A stretch of DNA of 64,000 nucleotides from JBNAVY01 sp049700195 (GCA_049700195.1 JBNAVY010000005.1:1-64000); one strand, 5' to 3'; shown: positions 1-11,830, counted from the stretch's first letter. The notes: generated from the letters alone by a model not told the origin. A program made the numbers and translations.

Positions 1-294
1 CCTGCAATTTCCTTAATGGATAGAACAACTTTATATGACAGGAAAATCATTGATAAAATCACCAAAGTTGCAAGAGAAAATAATGTTCCTTATCAATTTA
101 GACGAATATCAAGCGGAGGTAATGATGCAGGGAAAATACATCTTACAAAAGGCGGTATAAAAACAGTAGCAGTATCAGTTCCTTGTAGATATATTCATTC
201 TTTTAATTCAGTAGCATATTTAGAGGATTTTAACAATGCTGTGTTATTGGTTGATTTAATAATCAAAAATATTAAGAAGGAGGACTTAATATGA
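1..294 (+). CDS. M42 family aminopeptidase, C-terminal part (gene starts outside the window)
   Basis: The reading frame is open from the first base and ends at 294, giving the last 97 residues of an M42 metallo-aminopeptidase (cytosolic, cobalt/zinc-dependent, trims peptides). Visible family signatures are GGNDAG, the KGGIKT stretch and the terminal metal-ligand histidine in RYIHS, each with a counterpart in the complete M42 gene just downstream. The two genes overlap by four bases (ATGA), so they are translated together as a tandem paralog pair; such peptidases often occur in runs. An internal ATG at 16 is not a plausible start because the frame continues upstream with family-like residues. 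The substrate cannot be told. The catalytic half lies outside the window. Confidence 0.85.
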   Translation, partial: PAISLMDRTTLYDRKIIDKITKVARENNVPYQFRRISSGGNDAGKIHLTKGGIKTVAVSVPCRYIHSFNSVAYLEDFNNAVLLVDLIIKNIKKEDLI

Positions 295-1274
295 GTCTTA
301 ATATAGAACTAATAAAAAAACTTACTCAAACCTTTGGACCTTCAGGCAGTGAAGAAGGTGTGCTTGAAATTATAGAGAAAGAGATTAAGGATTATTGTGA
401 TGAGATTACTTATGATGCTTTAGGGAATATGATTTGCAAAAAGAAAGGCAATGGACGTAAAATAATGGTTGCAGCTCATGCAGATGAAATAGGAATAATG
501 ATAACACACATTGATGATGAAGGGTTTTTAAGATTTACAACGATTGGGGGTGTTTATGTAGATCAAATATTAGGAAGAAGAGTAAGTTTTAAAAATGGTA
601 CTGTTGGAGTTATTGGAGTTGAACATTTAGAAGACAAAAAAGATTTCAGATTAGAAAAATTATATATAGATATAGGAGTGAAAAATAAAGAAGAAGCTTT
701 AAAGCTTGTTAATATTGGTGATAGTGCATCCTTTGTCGGAGAATTTGTTGAAGAGGGTGATAGGCTAATTTCAAAGGCATTTGATGATAGAATAGGTTGC
801 TATGTGGCTATAGAAGCTTTAAAAAGTTGTAAGACTGATAATGAAGTATATTTTGTATTTACTGCACAAGAAGAAGTTGGGACAAGAGGAGCAGCAGCTT
901 CTGCCTATAATATACATCCTGATTTTGCCATTGCTGTTGATGTGACTGCGACAGGAGATACGCCAAAATCCAGAAAAATGGCAGTATCATTAGGGAAAGG
1001 TGCCGCAATAAAGGTAATGGACAGGTCAATAATTGTAAACCCTGATATAAGAGAAAATATGATTAAAACAGCTAAAGAAAATAACATACCCTATCAATTG
1101 GAAGTTTTAGAATTTGGTGGAACCGATGCAGGGCCAATACATATGACAAAAGGCGGTATACCATCAGGTGTAATATCAATTCCTACAAGGTATGTACACA
1201 GCATTTCAGAAATGGTAGATAAAAATGATGTAGAAGCATGTATAAAACTCTTAGTAAGACTTCTTGAAAAATAA
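291..1274 (+). CDS. M42 family metallopeptidase (glutamyl aminopeptidase/endoglucanase family)
   Basis: Complete 327-residue cytosolic M42 aminopeptidase, the usual family length. The dinuclear metal site is readable: AHADE (H63), AFDDR (D165/D166), AQEEVGTRG (catalytic E194 and metal ligand E195), VDVTATGD (D217) and RYVHS (H303). Family members form large self-compartmentalising oligomers that remove N-terminal residues from short peptides, which suits an organism fermenting amino acids. The start at 291 overlaps the stop of the upstream paralog and has AAGGAGG about 7 bases before it. A strong bidirectional terminator follows directly. Database names such as endoglucanase for this family are historical; peptidase activity is the sound inference. 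Preferred N-terminal residue is unknown. Confidence 0.93.
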   Translation: MSLNIELIKKLTQTFGPSGSEEGVLEIIEKEIKDYCDEITYDALGNMICKKKGNGRKIMVAAHADEIGIMITHIDDEGFLRFTTIGGVYVDQILGRRVSFKNGTVGVIGVEHLEDKKDFRLEKLYIDIGVKNKEEALKLVNIGDSASFVGEFVEEGDRLISKAFDDRIGCYVAIEALKSCKTDNEVYFVFTAQEEVGTRGAAASAYNIHPDFAIAVDVTATGDTPKSRKMAVSLGKGAAIKVMDRSIIVNPDIRENMIKTAKENNIPYQLEVLEFGGTDAGPIHMTKGGIPSGVISIPTRYVHSISEMVDKNDVEACIKLLVRLLEK

Positions 1275-1278
1275 AAAT

Positions 1279-1308
1279 AAAATCTCCGCATATTTTTGCG
1301 GAGATTTT
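1279..1308 (+). terminator. Intrinsic terminator after the M42 genes (bidirectional)
   Basis: A perfect 12-base stem (1279-1290 with 1297-1308) with a 6-base loop, followed by a T-rich stretch on the plus strand and preceded by an A-rich stretch. It can serve both the peptidase operon and the small minus-strand gene that ends at 1317. Confidence 0.88.
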
Positions 1309-1316
1309 ATTTATAT

Positions 1317-1442
1317 TTAAATGACGGATGAATCGTTTTTGTTAGTATTTGCTATCCAGGTTATTACAAAGAATACTGTTGTAAGTATTAAAACAGTTGC
1401 TAAAACTATTGTCCAAAAAGAACCAAATCTAAATCTAAACAT
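1317..1442 (-). CDS. Small single-span membrane protein, 41 residues, unknown function
   Basis: A short gene that length filters would miss. The ATG (complement of 1440-1442) is preceded by AAGGAGGG with a 5-base gap, one of the best ribosome sites in the window, and the frame closes with TAA at 1317-1319 just before a bidirectional terminator. The product begins MFRFRFGSF, has a continuous hydrophobic stretch from about residue 9 to 31 (one membrane helix ending at a Trp), then a polar tail NTNKNDSSVI. Basic residues at the N terminus and a polar C terminus suggest an N-in topology. I do not recognise a family. It stands alone between convergent and divergent neighbours, so there is no operon clue to its role. 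Confidence 0.6.
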   Translation of the reverse strand: MFRFRFGSFWTIVLATVLILTTVFFVITWIANTNKNDSSVI

Positions 1443-1680
1443 TATATCCCTCCTTAAAAGAGGATTTTAAATATAAGTATGTATTATTTTGTCTAACTTT
1501 ATTGTATATTATTAAATAAAAATTATCAATACTTACTTTCAAAAGTATAAGTGCTATTTTGTGAAAAAGGAAATATGATATTTTTAACATAGATTTAACT
1601 ATACCTTAATAATTATATAACATTGTATTTGTATAATAATAATTGACAAGTAGATAAAAAACTTTGGTTAGAGAAAAAGA

Positions 1681-1745
1681 GAAACCTTTAATTGGATTAA
1701 TATATCAAAATAAAAGATTATTAGTCTTATTAAAGGTTTCTTTAT
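1681..1745 (+). promoter_or_regulatory. Leader terminator/antiterminator upstream of glpP (putative GlpP target)
   Basis: The untranslated leader before glpP contains a perfect 12-base inverted repeat (1681-1692 with 1729-1740), immediately followed by a T-rich run at 1741-1748. This is an intrinsic terminator placed before the first gene rather than after a gene. Inside the loop lies a smaller repeat (AAGA...TCTT around 1713-1727). A consensus -35 TTGACA sits at 1643-1648, with only a poor -10 candidate 16-17 bases downstream. GlpP-type proteins act by antitermination on such leaders when glycerol-3-phosphate is bound, so autoregulation of this operon is a reasonable inference. Confidence 0.6.
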
Positions 1746-1768
1746 TTTAGTCAATTGGAGGTAAGATA

Positions 1769-2362
1769 ATGAATATACTGCCTTTTTTTAAAATGCTTGA
1801 GGAATTTAAGCTTGTAGCAGCGGTTAAAGATGAAAAATATATAGAAAAAGCTTTAAATAAAAATTTAAGCGGTATTTTTCTTTTAACAGGTAATATTGGT
1901 GTAATTAAAAGATATGTTGATTTATACAAAGCAAATGATATTCCAGTATTTGTACACATTGAAAGAATAGGTGGTATAAGTTATGATCAGGAAGGTTTAA
2001 ATTTTGTTTCTCATTATGTAAAACCAGATGGAATTATAACAACTAAAACAAATCTTATAAAAATAGCTAAAAAATTAGACTTAATAACAATACAAAGATG
2101 TTTTTTGATAGATTCTGATGCATTTAAAAAAACTATTGAAATAACAAAAGAAGTAAAACCTGATTTTGTTGAGCTTATGCCTGCTTTGATTCCTGAAATG
2201 ATAGAAAGACTTAAAAAAGAAATAAATTTACCTATAATTACAGGGGGGCTTGTTCAAAATAAAGAACAAATGATAAAAGCAATTAAAAGCGGGGCAATTG
2301 CTGTATCAACTGGAAACCCAAACTTATGGGACATAAGTTTTAAAGATTCGGAGGTGATCTAA
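1769..2362 (+). CDS. glpP: Glycerol-3-phosphate-responsive antiterminator GlpP
   Basis: 197-residue cytosolic regulator of the GlpP family, a TIM-barrel-like phosphate-binding protein that binds glycerol-3-phosphate and lets RNA polymerase pass leader terminators of glycerol genes. Recognisable family stretches are the N-terminal AAVKD segment, LLTGNIG, PVFVHIERIGG, KPDGIITTK, ELMPALIPEM and the phosphate-gripping LPIITGGL followed by GAIAVSTGN. It is the first gene of an operon with two sugar-phosphate-type ABC permeases and a binding protein, whose first permease starts on the last base of this stop codon. A terminator-like leader precedes it. No glpK, glpD or glpF is nearby, so here GlpP apparently controls uptake of the phosphate ester rather than glycerol phosphorylation. 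Confidence 0.9.
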   Translation: MNILPFFKMLEEFKLVAAVKDEKYIEKALNKNLSGIFLLTGNIGVIKRYVDLYKANDIPVFVHIERIGGISYDQEGLNFVSHYVKPDGIITTKTNLIKIAKKLDLITIQRCFLIDSDAFKKTIEITKEVKPDFVELMPALIPEMIERLKKEINLPIITGGLVQNKEQMIKAIKSGAIAVSTGNPNLWDISFKDSEVI

Positions 2363-3309
2363 TGTATCAGATGGGGACAACTGTAGCAAAAAAACAAGAA
2401 TATATAAAAACAAATAAAAAGGAAAAAACTTTTATAAAAAAATTTAGAAATAATATTGAACCATTTTTATATCTTTTTCCAGCTGCTGTTATTTTTATAG
2501 CTTTTACATTTTATCCATTTATAAAAACTATATATATTAGCTTATTTATAACAAATCCACAAGGTGCTTTAAATAAATTTATAGGCTTTAAAAATTATTT
2601 ATATTTATTTACATCTCCGGATTTTATAAATAGTATTTATGTAACATTAAAATTTGTTATTTTAACAGTCCCTTTATCTATAGCATTTGCTTTTATATTA
2701 TCTGTATTTGGTAATATGAAAATAAAAGGAAGCGGAATTTTTAGGACTATATATGCAATGCCTATTTCTATAGCTTCAGCTTCAGCGGCAGTAATATGGA
2801 CTATATTGTTTAATCCTTCAATTGGATTTATAAACTATGTTTTAAACTTTTTTAAAATATCACCTATAGGATGGCTTATTGACCCTCAGTGGGGAATAAT
2901 TGCTGTTTCTATTGTAACAATATGGCTTAATATAGGTATGAATTTTATATTTTTACTTGGCGGTTTACAAAGTATACCTAAAGACTTATATGAAAGTGCA
3001 CAAATAGATGGCGCAAATATATTTATGCAGCACCTTAAGATAACTATTCCGATGTTATCTCCGACACTATTTTTTGTGATGGTTATAGATGTTATTAATG
3101 CATTTCAACAGTTTGGAGTAATAAATATTATGACACAAGGAGGACCTATAGATTCAACAAATGTAGTTGTTTATTCAATATATAGGGATGCATTCTTTAA
3201 TTTTAGATTTGGAGTAGCAAGCGCAGAATCAATAATTTTATTTACAATAATGTTAATATTTACGCTTGTACAGTTTAAAACAAGTGAAAAGAAGGTGTTT
3301 TACAGATGA
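2362..3309 (+). CDS. ugpA: ABC transporter permease, UgpA-like (glycerol-3-phosphate type)
   Basis: 315-residue inner-membrane permease of the carbohydrate uptake CUT1 family. It has an N-terminal cytoplasmic tail, about six membrane helices and the ATPase-coupling EAA-type loop near residues 208-225 (YESAQIDGAN, then PMLSP). The start at 2362 shares one base with the glpP stop and is served by GGAGGTGAT at 2350-2358; ATG at 2371 is an alternative. Position behind glpP is the reason for assigning glycerol-3-phosphate, since CUT1 permeases for different sugars look much alike. It pairs with the next gene and the following lipoprotein; the ATP-hydrolysing subunit is not encoded here. Confidence 0.85.
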   Translation: MYQMGTTVAKKQEYIKTNKKEKTFIKKFRNNIEPFLYLFPAAVIFIAFTFYPFIKTIYISLFITNPQGALNKFIGFKNYLYLFTSPDFINSIYVTLKFVILTVPLSIAFAFILSVFGNMKIKGSGIFRTIYAMPISIASASAAVIWTILFNPSIGFINYVLNFFKISPIGWLIDPQWGIIAVSIVTIWLNIGMNFIFLLGGLQSIPKDLYESAQIDGANIFMQHLKITIPMLSPTLFFVMVIDVINAFQQFGVINIMTQGGPIDSTNVVVYSIYRDAFFNFRFGVASAESIILFTIMLIFTLVQFKTSEKKVFYR

Positions 3310-4142
3310 TTTTGTTTAAAAATAGAGAAACGTTAAAAAAAGCCAGTATATATTTTATAAATTTTCTTTTAGCATTAATAGTTATTTTCCCTATTTTATA
3401 TGCTTTAATGGTAAGTTTAATGCCTGCAAGTGATATTTTTCAATACCCACCTAGAATAATTCCAAAAGGTCTTTATTTTGGGAATTATATTAATGCATTA
3501 AGGTCAGTACCTATATTGAGATTTATTTTTAACAGTTTTTTTGTTTCAGCAATTGTTACTATAGGACAAGTAATAACAGCAAGTCTTGCCGCATATGCAT
3601 TTACGTATTTTGAGTTTAAAGGCAGGAATATAATATTTATTTTATTTCTTTCGACAATGATGATACCTGGTGAAGCTACTATTATTGCAAATTATCTGAC
3701 AATTAGATCTTTGAACTGGCTTGATACATATCAAGCACTTATAATTCCCAATTTAAGTTCTGCTTTAGGTATATTTTTAATGAGACAATTTTTTCTGACA
3801 ATACCTAAATACTATTATGAAGCTGCACAATTAGATGGCTGTAGTAAATTTGAATTTTTAGTAAAAGTGTTATTACCCCTTTCAAGACCAGCGATAGGTT
3901 CTTTAATAATTTATAGTTTTTTGATGACATGGAATCAATATTTATGGCCTCTTTTAGTAACTAATACTGATAATATGAGGACAGTACAAATAGGTGTCAG
4001 TATGCTTCAAATGTCTGAATCACAGTCATTTGGCCTTATAATGGCAGGTGTTGTAATGATAATTGTTCCATCATTATTTGCTTTTATAATTGGACAGAAA
4101 CAACTAATTGAAGGTCTTAGTGCTGGTGCTTTAAAGGGTTAA
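3306..4142 (+). CDS. ugpE: ABC transporter permease, UgpE-like
   Basis: 278-residue second permease of the same CUT1 importer, overlapping the first by four bases (ATGA), which indicates translational coupling. About six membrane helices; the EAA loop is visible as YYEAAQLDGCSKFEF followed by LPLSRPAIGS near residues 165-195, and the family C-terminal ending LIEGLSAGALKG is intact. With UgpA-like it forms the membrane channel that receives substrate from the lipoprotein encoded next. Substrate assignment to glycerol-3-phosphate or a glycerophosphodiester rests on the glpP gene at the head of the operon, not on residues in this protein. Confidence 0.85.
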   Translation: MILFKNRETLKKASIYFINFLLALIVIFPILYALMVSLMPASDIFQYPPRIIPKGLYFGNYINALRSVPILRFIFNSFFVSAIVTIGQVITASLAAYAFTYFEFKGRNIIFILFLSTMMIPGEATIIANYLTIRSLNWLDTYQALIIPNLSSALGIFLMRQFFLTIPKYYYEAAQLDGCSKFEFLVKVLLPLSRPAIGSLIIYSFLMTWNQYLWPLLVTNTDNMRTVQIGVSMLQMSESQSFGLIMAGVVMIIVPSLFAFIIGQKQLIEGLSAGALKG

Positions 4143-4171
4143 TATAAAAAAATTAAGGAGGAAATAATTAT

Positions 4172-5566
4172 ATGATAAGTTTAAAAAGATTAATATCAGG
4201 GTTTATTGTTTTTACACTTTTATTTACTGTGACAGCTTGCTCTAACAGTCAAAATACAGCTTCAAATACTAAAAATGATACTACAAATACATCAACAGAT
4301 ACTAAACAAAATAAAGCAATAGAAATCACATACTGGCATGCAATGGGTGGGGCTTTAGGTGAAGCAGTTAATAAAATGGTTGATAATTTTAATAAAACAC
4401 ATCCAAACATTAAAGTAACTGCACAGTTTCAGGGTAATTATGATGAAGAACTTAATAAATTAAGAACTGCTCAGCAGTCGAAATCTGGTCCTGATATTGT
4501 CCAAGTTTATGATATTGGAACAAGATTTATGGTAGACAGTGGATGGGCAGTACCAATTCAAAAATTTATTGATGCTGAAAAATATGATATATCAAAATTG
4601 GAGCCTAATCTTTTAGCTTACTATACAGTTGATAAAGAGCTTTATTCAATGCCTTTTAATTCATCTACACCTATACTTTACTATAATAAAACAGCATTTA
4701 AAGATGCAGGACTAGATCCTAATACCCCTCCTAAAAACTTCGATGAAATAGAACAGTTTAGTAAAAAACTCATAAAAAAAGATTCATCCGGTAAAGTAAC
4801 ACAATATGGATATTCAATGGCTATATATGGATGGTTTTTTGAACAGTTTATGGCTAAGCAAGGGGCACTTTATGCAAATAATGGTAATGGGAGAGATAAA
4901 AGAGCTACAGCAGTAGTATTTAATGATGAAGCAGGTCAAAACATTATAAATTGGTGGAGAAAGTTAGTTGATGAAGGCTTAGCAGGGAATTTTGGGAGAA
5001 GTTATGATGACACAGTAAATGCTTTTACTGCCGGGCGTACTGCAATGTTTATAGCTTCAACGGCAAGCTTAAAGCAAGTTTTAGATGGTGTAGGCAATAA
5101 ATTTGAGGTTGGTACTGGATTTTTGCCAGCATTAAATAACAATAAAGACGGTGGAGTTATAATTGGAGGAGCGTCCTTGTGGGTACTTAATACAAGGTCA
5201 GAAGAATATCAAAACGCAGCATGGGAATTTATCAAATACATGGTATCACCTGAGCAGCAGCTTTTCTGGCATCAAAACACTGGATATTTTCCTGTAACTA
5301 AAGCAGTCTATGAAATGCCGGAGATGAAAATACACCTCGAAAAATATCCTCAGTTTAATACTGCTATTGAACAGCTTCATAAAACACCAATAAATAGAGC
5401 TACACAAGGTGCATTAATTGGGGTATTTCCAGAAGCCAGGCAGACTGTGGAAAAGGCTATAGAAAAAGTTCTTCAAAAGCAGGCAGAACCAATGCAGGCT
5501 CTTGATGAAGCTGTAAAAAGTATAAACAGTGCTTTGGAAAATTATAACCAGACTATTGGCAAATAA
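4172..5566 (+). CDS. ugpB: Extracellular substrate-binding lipoprotein, UgpB-like
   Basis: 464-residue family 1 solute-binding protein. The signal peptide ends in a lipobox TVTAC with the acylated Cys23, then a Ser/Thr/Asn-rich linker of about 30 residues that tethers it to the membrane surface. The mature part begins with the family-typical ITYWHAMGG and NKMVDNFNKTHPNI, and near the C terminus has the QLFWHQNTGYFPVTKAVYE block characteristic of glycerol-3-phosphate binding proteins. RBS AAGGAGG lies 11 bases before the ATG. It is last in the glpP operon and is followed by a terminator. The Ugp designation is supported by both sequence flavour and glpP; glycerophosphocholine or another polyol phosphate ester cannot be excluded. 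Confidence 0.85.
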   Translation: MISLKRLISGFIVFTLLFTVTACSNSQNTASNTKNDTTNTSTDTKQNKAIEITYWHAMGGALGEAVNKMVDNFNKTHPNIKVTAQFQGNYDEELNKLRTAQQSKSGPDIVQVYDIGTRFMVDSGWAVPIQKFIDAEKYDISKLEPNLLAYYTVDKELYSMPFNSSTPILYYNKTAFKDAGLDPNTPPKNFDEIEQFSKKLIKKDSSGKVTQYGYSMAIYGWFFEQFMAKQGALYANNGNGRDKRATAVVFNDEAGQNIINWWRKLVDEGLAGNFGRSYDDTVNAFTAGRTAMFIASTASLKQVLDGVGNKFEVGTGFLPALNNNKDGGVIIGGASLWVLNTRSEEYQNAAWEFIKYMVSPEQQLFWHQNTGYFPVTKAVYEMPEMKIHLEKYPQFNTAIEQLHKTPINRATQGALIGVFPEARQTVEKAIEKVLQKQAEPMQALDEAVKSINSALENYNQTIGK

Positions 5567-5573
5567 AAAAAAT

Positions 5574-5617
5574 AAAAGACTTGAGAAATGATTATATAAT
5601 CTTTCTCAGGTCTTTTT
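5574..5617 (+). terminator. Terminator between ugpB and the convergent VIT gene
   Basis: Inverted repeat AAAAGACTTGAGAAA (5574-5588) pairing with the arm at 5602-5616 (one G-T wobble), loop of 13 bases, T run at the 3' side. The A-rich 5' arm makes it usable for the convergent minus-strand gene ending at 5618. Confidence 0.85.
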
Positions 5618-6706
5618 TTATGCTTTAATTCCAAATACATGCTGTACCAAAGTACCAAAAAGGTATGATAATAAAGCTGCTCCAAGACCAGTTAAAAGCA
5701 TTTCAGCAACTTTATTTTTAATTGATAAAGTTTCTGATGCTATTGAAACTATTATTCCAACAATTGATAAAGCTAATGAGGCAAATACAACTGACAACAC
5801 CAGTGCAAGCAATGAGGAGGAGTTTATTAAAAAATATGGCAATACAGGAAAGATCAATCCAACAAGATAAGCAGCTCCTGTATATAAAGCGGATTTTAAT
5901 TCGTTTTCTGATATTTCTTCGGTAAGTAAATTTGTCATTGCATTTTCATTATCACTTAGTTTATTTACTACTTCTACTCCAATATCTTGTGGGATACCTG
6001 ATTTTGTAAGTTTGTTTAAAAGTTCATTTTTTGCTCTATCTTTTGAAACTTTAAAAAGAAGCTGCATTTTTTTCATTATACCTTCATTTACCTGCCTTTG
6101 AGACCTTACAGAAGTGTATGCACCAATTGCCATAGACAGTGCTCCTGCAACACCAACAACAAGCCCTGCAGTTCCAACGGTTATAGGGCTTTTGGGATAA
6201 ACAGCTGAGAGGCCAGTGACAGTGCCTAAAATCTCTACAAGTCCGTCATTCATTCCCATAATAAAATCTCGTATATTTTCTATACTAAACTTGTTTTTTT
6301 GTTTACTGAATATTTTTTCATGTTCAAGCTCATCTTCTATGATTTTTGAAAGCATTACTTTTTCGTCATTAGATAATGTTGCTTCGTTAAAATATTGATA
6401 GTATGATTCTGTAGTTGAGGTTTCATTCATTTCCAGAACTGTAACGAATAATCTGCTACCTAATAAAGTTCTTAGAATTTTGTATAAAAAGAGCCTGAAT
6501 ATATTTGAGTGTTTTTCTTTTACTTTTATATTGCGTTCAAGTAAAAAATCATACCAGAATTTTGAATGAGCTTTTTCTATTTTTGCTAAAGAATCAAAAC
6601 TTTGTTTTATATCTGGATTTTTTTCTATTTTTGAAAGATAAGTATAAAGTTCGAAAGCTTTTAGTTCTTCATTATAAAAGATTTTGGCTTGATCTATAAA
6701 AGTCAC
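5618..6706 (-). CDS. Ferritin-like/VIT1 (CCC1) family membrane metal transporter, MbfA-like
   Basis: 362 residues in two parts. Residues 1 to about 135 form a ferritin/rubrerythrin-like four-helix module with diiron-type ligands (EE at 13-14, EKAH at 44-47, DELEH at 125-129). Residues from about 145 form a VIT1/CCC1-type transporter with the motif FIMGMNDGLVEILG and paired membrane helices, including a hydrophobic C-terminal half. Such fusions (membrane-bound ferritin A, MbfA) move Fe or Mn across the membrane and are thought to export excess iron under oxidative stress. The start is GTG (complement of 6704-6706) with GAAAGG upstream. It is monocistronic, with terminator-bounded neighbours. 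Direction of transport and metal are inferred from the family. Confidence 0.82.
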   Translation of the reverse strand: MTFIDQAKIFYNEELKAFELYTYLSKIEKNPDIKQSFDSLAKIEKAHSKFWYDFLLERNIKVKEKHSNIFRLFLYKILRTLLGSRLFVTVLEMNETSTTESYYQYFNEATLSNDEKVMLSKIIEDELEHEKIFSKQKNKFSIENIRDFIMGMNDGLVEILGTVTGLSAVYPKSPITVGTAGLVVGVAGALSMAIGAYTSVRSQRQVNEGIMKKMQLLFKVSKDRAKNELLNKLTKSGIPQDIGVEVVNKLSDNENAMTNLLTEEISENELKSALYTGAAYLVGLIFPVLPYFLINSSSLLALVLSVVFASLALSIVGIIVSIASETLSIKNKVAEMLLTGLGAALLSYLFGTLVQHVFGIKA

Positions 6707-6716
6707 AAAAATCTAA

Positions 6717-7080
6717 CCTTTCTAGGTGATTTATATTTTAATTATTCTTTAAACAATTATAACAATTATTTTGATTTTTGTGAAGTATAATCAAAATATT
6801 ATGTGTTGATTTTTAATTTTAAGAAAATAAAAAAACTTACAATTTTTTCAGGTGCTTTTTTCAATCATTTATTTTATAACTAGGATTTTAAAATAATCTT
6901 CAACAAATGTGGTGAAAAGATTGAAATGATGAGATAGCTGCTGTTTGTATAACTATAATTTTTGTTAATAATACAACAATATTCTAAATATTTTGATGGT
7001 GAGAAAATTGTTGGGAATGAAGGTGATGTTATATTTATACTAAAAAAATTGTTAAAAATAATATAAAATATATTAATAAA
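6717..7080. other. Non-coding gap between the VIT gene and the PFOR terminator
   Basis: About 360 bases of very AT-rich sequence. Next to the VIT gene on the minus strand are its RBS and an imperfect repeat ATAATTGTTATAATTGT (around 6750-6770) that could belong to its promoter or a metal-regulator site, but it matches no box I can name with confidence. No open frame with a ribosome site and no stable hairpin seen in the rest. Confidence 0.4.
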
Positions 7081-7111
7081 ACAAAACAGAGGGTTATTCC
7101 CTCTGTTTTGT
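7081..7111 (-). terminator. Terminator of the PFOR gene
   Basis: Perfect 13-base stem (7081-7093 with 7099-7111) with a 5-base loop, placed two bases past the PFOR stop on the minus strand and followed there by a T-rich stretch. Confidence 0.88.
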
Positions 7112-7112
7112 T

Positions 7113-10673
<3,561 letters not shown>

Positions 10674-10905
10674 TTATATACATCAAGGCATAAAGAAAAA
10701 TTTAGTTATAGTACAGTATGAAACAAACGTATCTATTATATAACAGTGTTGTTTATTAGAATATAACAGATTTGATTTGTGCTTATTTTTATACCTTTCA
10801 GATGTATATAACAGATTACAAAATTATTATATCATATATAAGGGAAAAAATAAAATAATTAATGATAAATTTATATCAACATAAATTTTTTGTAAATAAA
10901 GTATT

Positions 10906-11679
10906 TTATTTTTCTTTTAAAGAAATTATATAATATGAAACTCCTACAATAATAGCACCACCTACTATATTACCTAATGTCACTGGGACTAAATTATTTA
11001 TAAAACCAGATAAAGAAATTAAATTAGGGTCATGAGGTATCATTAAGGCTGTAGAAAGTAATGTCATATTAGCTACACTATGTTCAAAACCGCTACCTAC
11101 AAAAGCAAATAGTGCCCACCATATTAGCATTATTTTTGCAGTATCGTCTTTAGTTCTGCTAGTCATCCAAACGGCAAGACAAACAAGCATATTACAAAGT
11201 ATACCTCTTACAAAAAGATATATAAAAGGTGCAGACATTTTTGAAGAAGAAATTTTCAGTATAAAATCAGATAATGGGCTAATTACAAGACCTGTATTGA
11301 CAAATAAGTATGCTAAAAAAATAGAGCCTAATAGATTACCTATGTAACTTAAGGTCCATATTTTTAACAAATCATATATACTGGATTTTTTATTTAAATA
11401 ACCTATTGTCATTACTAAATTATTTCCAGTAAATAATTCTGAACCTGCAAAAATTACAATTGTAAGAGCAACACCAAAGGAAGCCCCCATTAGTGACTTA
11501 ATGACAGGTAGATTTTCTTTAGAAAATGGAGCAGCAATTGAAAAAGTTAAAATTATACCAATTCCTACAAAAATACCTGCTAACATAGAAGATATTATGT
11601 AACCTAATAAATTTGATTTTGCAAATGAAACCTTTTTTAATGCAGTTTCTGAAATTTGGTTTATAGAATCTTTATACAA
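10906..11679 (-). CDS. Formate/nitrite transporter (FNT/FocA) family channel
   Basis: 257-residue integral membrane protein of the FNT family, pentameric channels for formate, nitrite, hydrosulfide or lactate. Family hallmarks are the N-terminal amphipathic helix ISETALKKVSFAKSN, about six membrane helices, the early AGIFVGIG helix, AGSELFTGNN and the later hydrophobic segment containing GSGFEHSVANM, which carries the conserved pore histidine. I place the start at a TTG (complement of 11677-11679) preceded by TGGGGGGAA. An in-frame ATG 54 bases upstream lies between a clear -35 (TTGACT) and overlaps the -10 (TATTAT), so it would precede the transcription start. In a pyruvate-fermenting anaerobe formate exchange is likely, but no pyruvate formate-lyase gene is nearby, so substrate stays open. 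Confidence 0.85.
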   Translation of the reverse strand: MYKDSINQISETALKKVSFAKSNLLGYIISSMLAGIFVGIGIILTFSIAAPFSKENLPVIKSLMGASFGVALTIVIFAGSELFTGNNLVMTIGYLNKKSSIYDLLKIWTLSYIGNLLGSIFLAYLFVNTGLVISPLSDFILKISSSKMSAPFIYLFVRGILCNMLVCLAVWMTSRTKDDTAKIMLIWWALFAFVGSGFEHSVANMTLLSTALMIPHDPNLISLSGFINNLVPVTLGNIVGGAIIVGVSYYIISLKEK

Positions 11680-11721
11680 ATTTATTCCCCCCAGAATACG
11701 TTTACTAAATTTTACTACTTT

Positions 11722-11750
11722 ATAATAAAACATTTTAGATTTATAGTCAA
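11722..11750 (-). promoter_or_regulatory. Sigma-A type promoter of the FNT channel gene
   Basis: On the minus strand -35 TTGACT (complement of 11745-11750), 17-base spacer, -10 TATTAT (complement of 11722-11727). Transcription would start near 11715, which excludes the upstream ATG at 11733 and fixes the TTG start at 11679. Confidence 0.7.
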
Positions 11751-11754
11751 TATA

Positions 11755-11803
11755 AAAAAGAATAGGCTAATCTATAATAAATCTTGTTAATTAGCCTATT
11801 TTT
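11755..11803 (-). terminator. Terminator of the amino-acid permease gene
   Basis: Inverted repeat AATAGGCTAA (11761-11770) with TTAGCCTATT (11791-11800), extended by flanking A/T pairs; on the minus strand the 3' arm runs into TTCTTTTTT. It separates the permease unit from the FNT promoter immediately downstream. Confidence 0.8.
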
Positions 11804-11830
11804 TACAAAATTTATAATTTGAGCTTTTAT

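Noticed and set aside
6740..6775. Fur or PerR box upstream of the VIT gene
   Set aside because: The ATAATTGTTATAATTGT repeat is suggestive but does not match a consensus closely enough in such AT-rich DNA.
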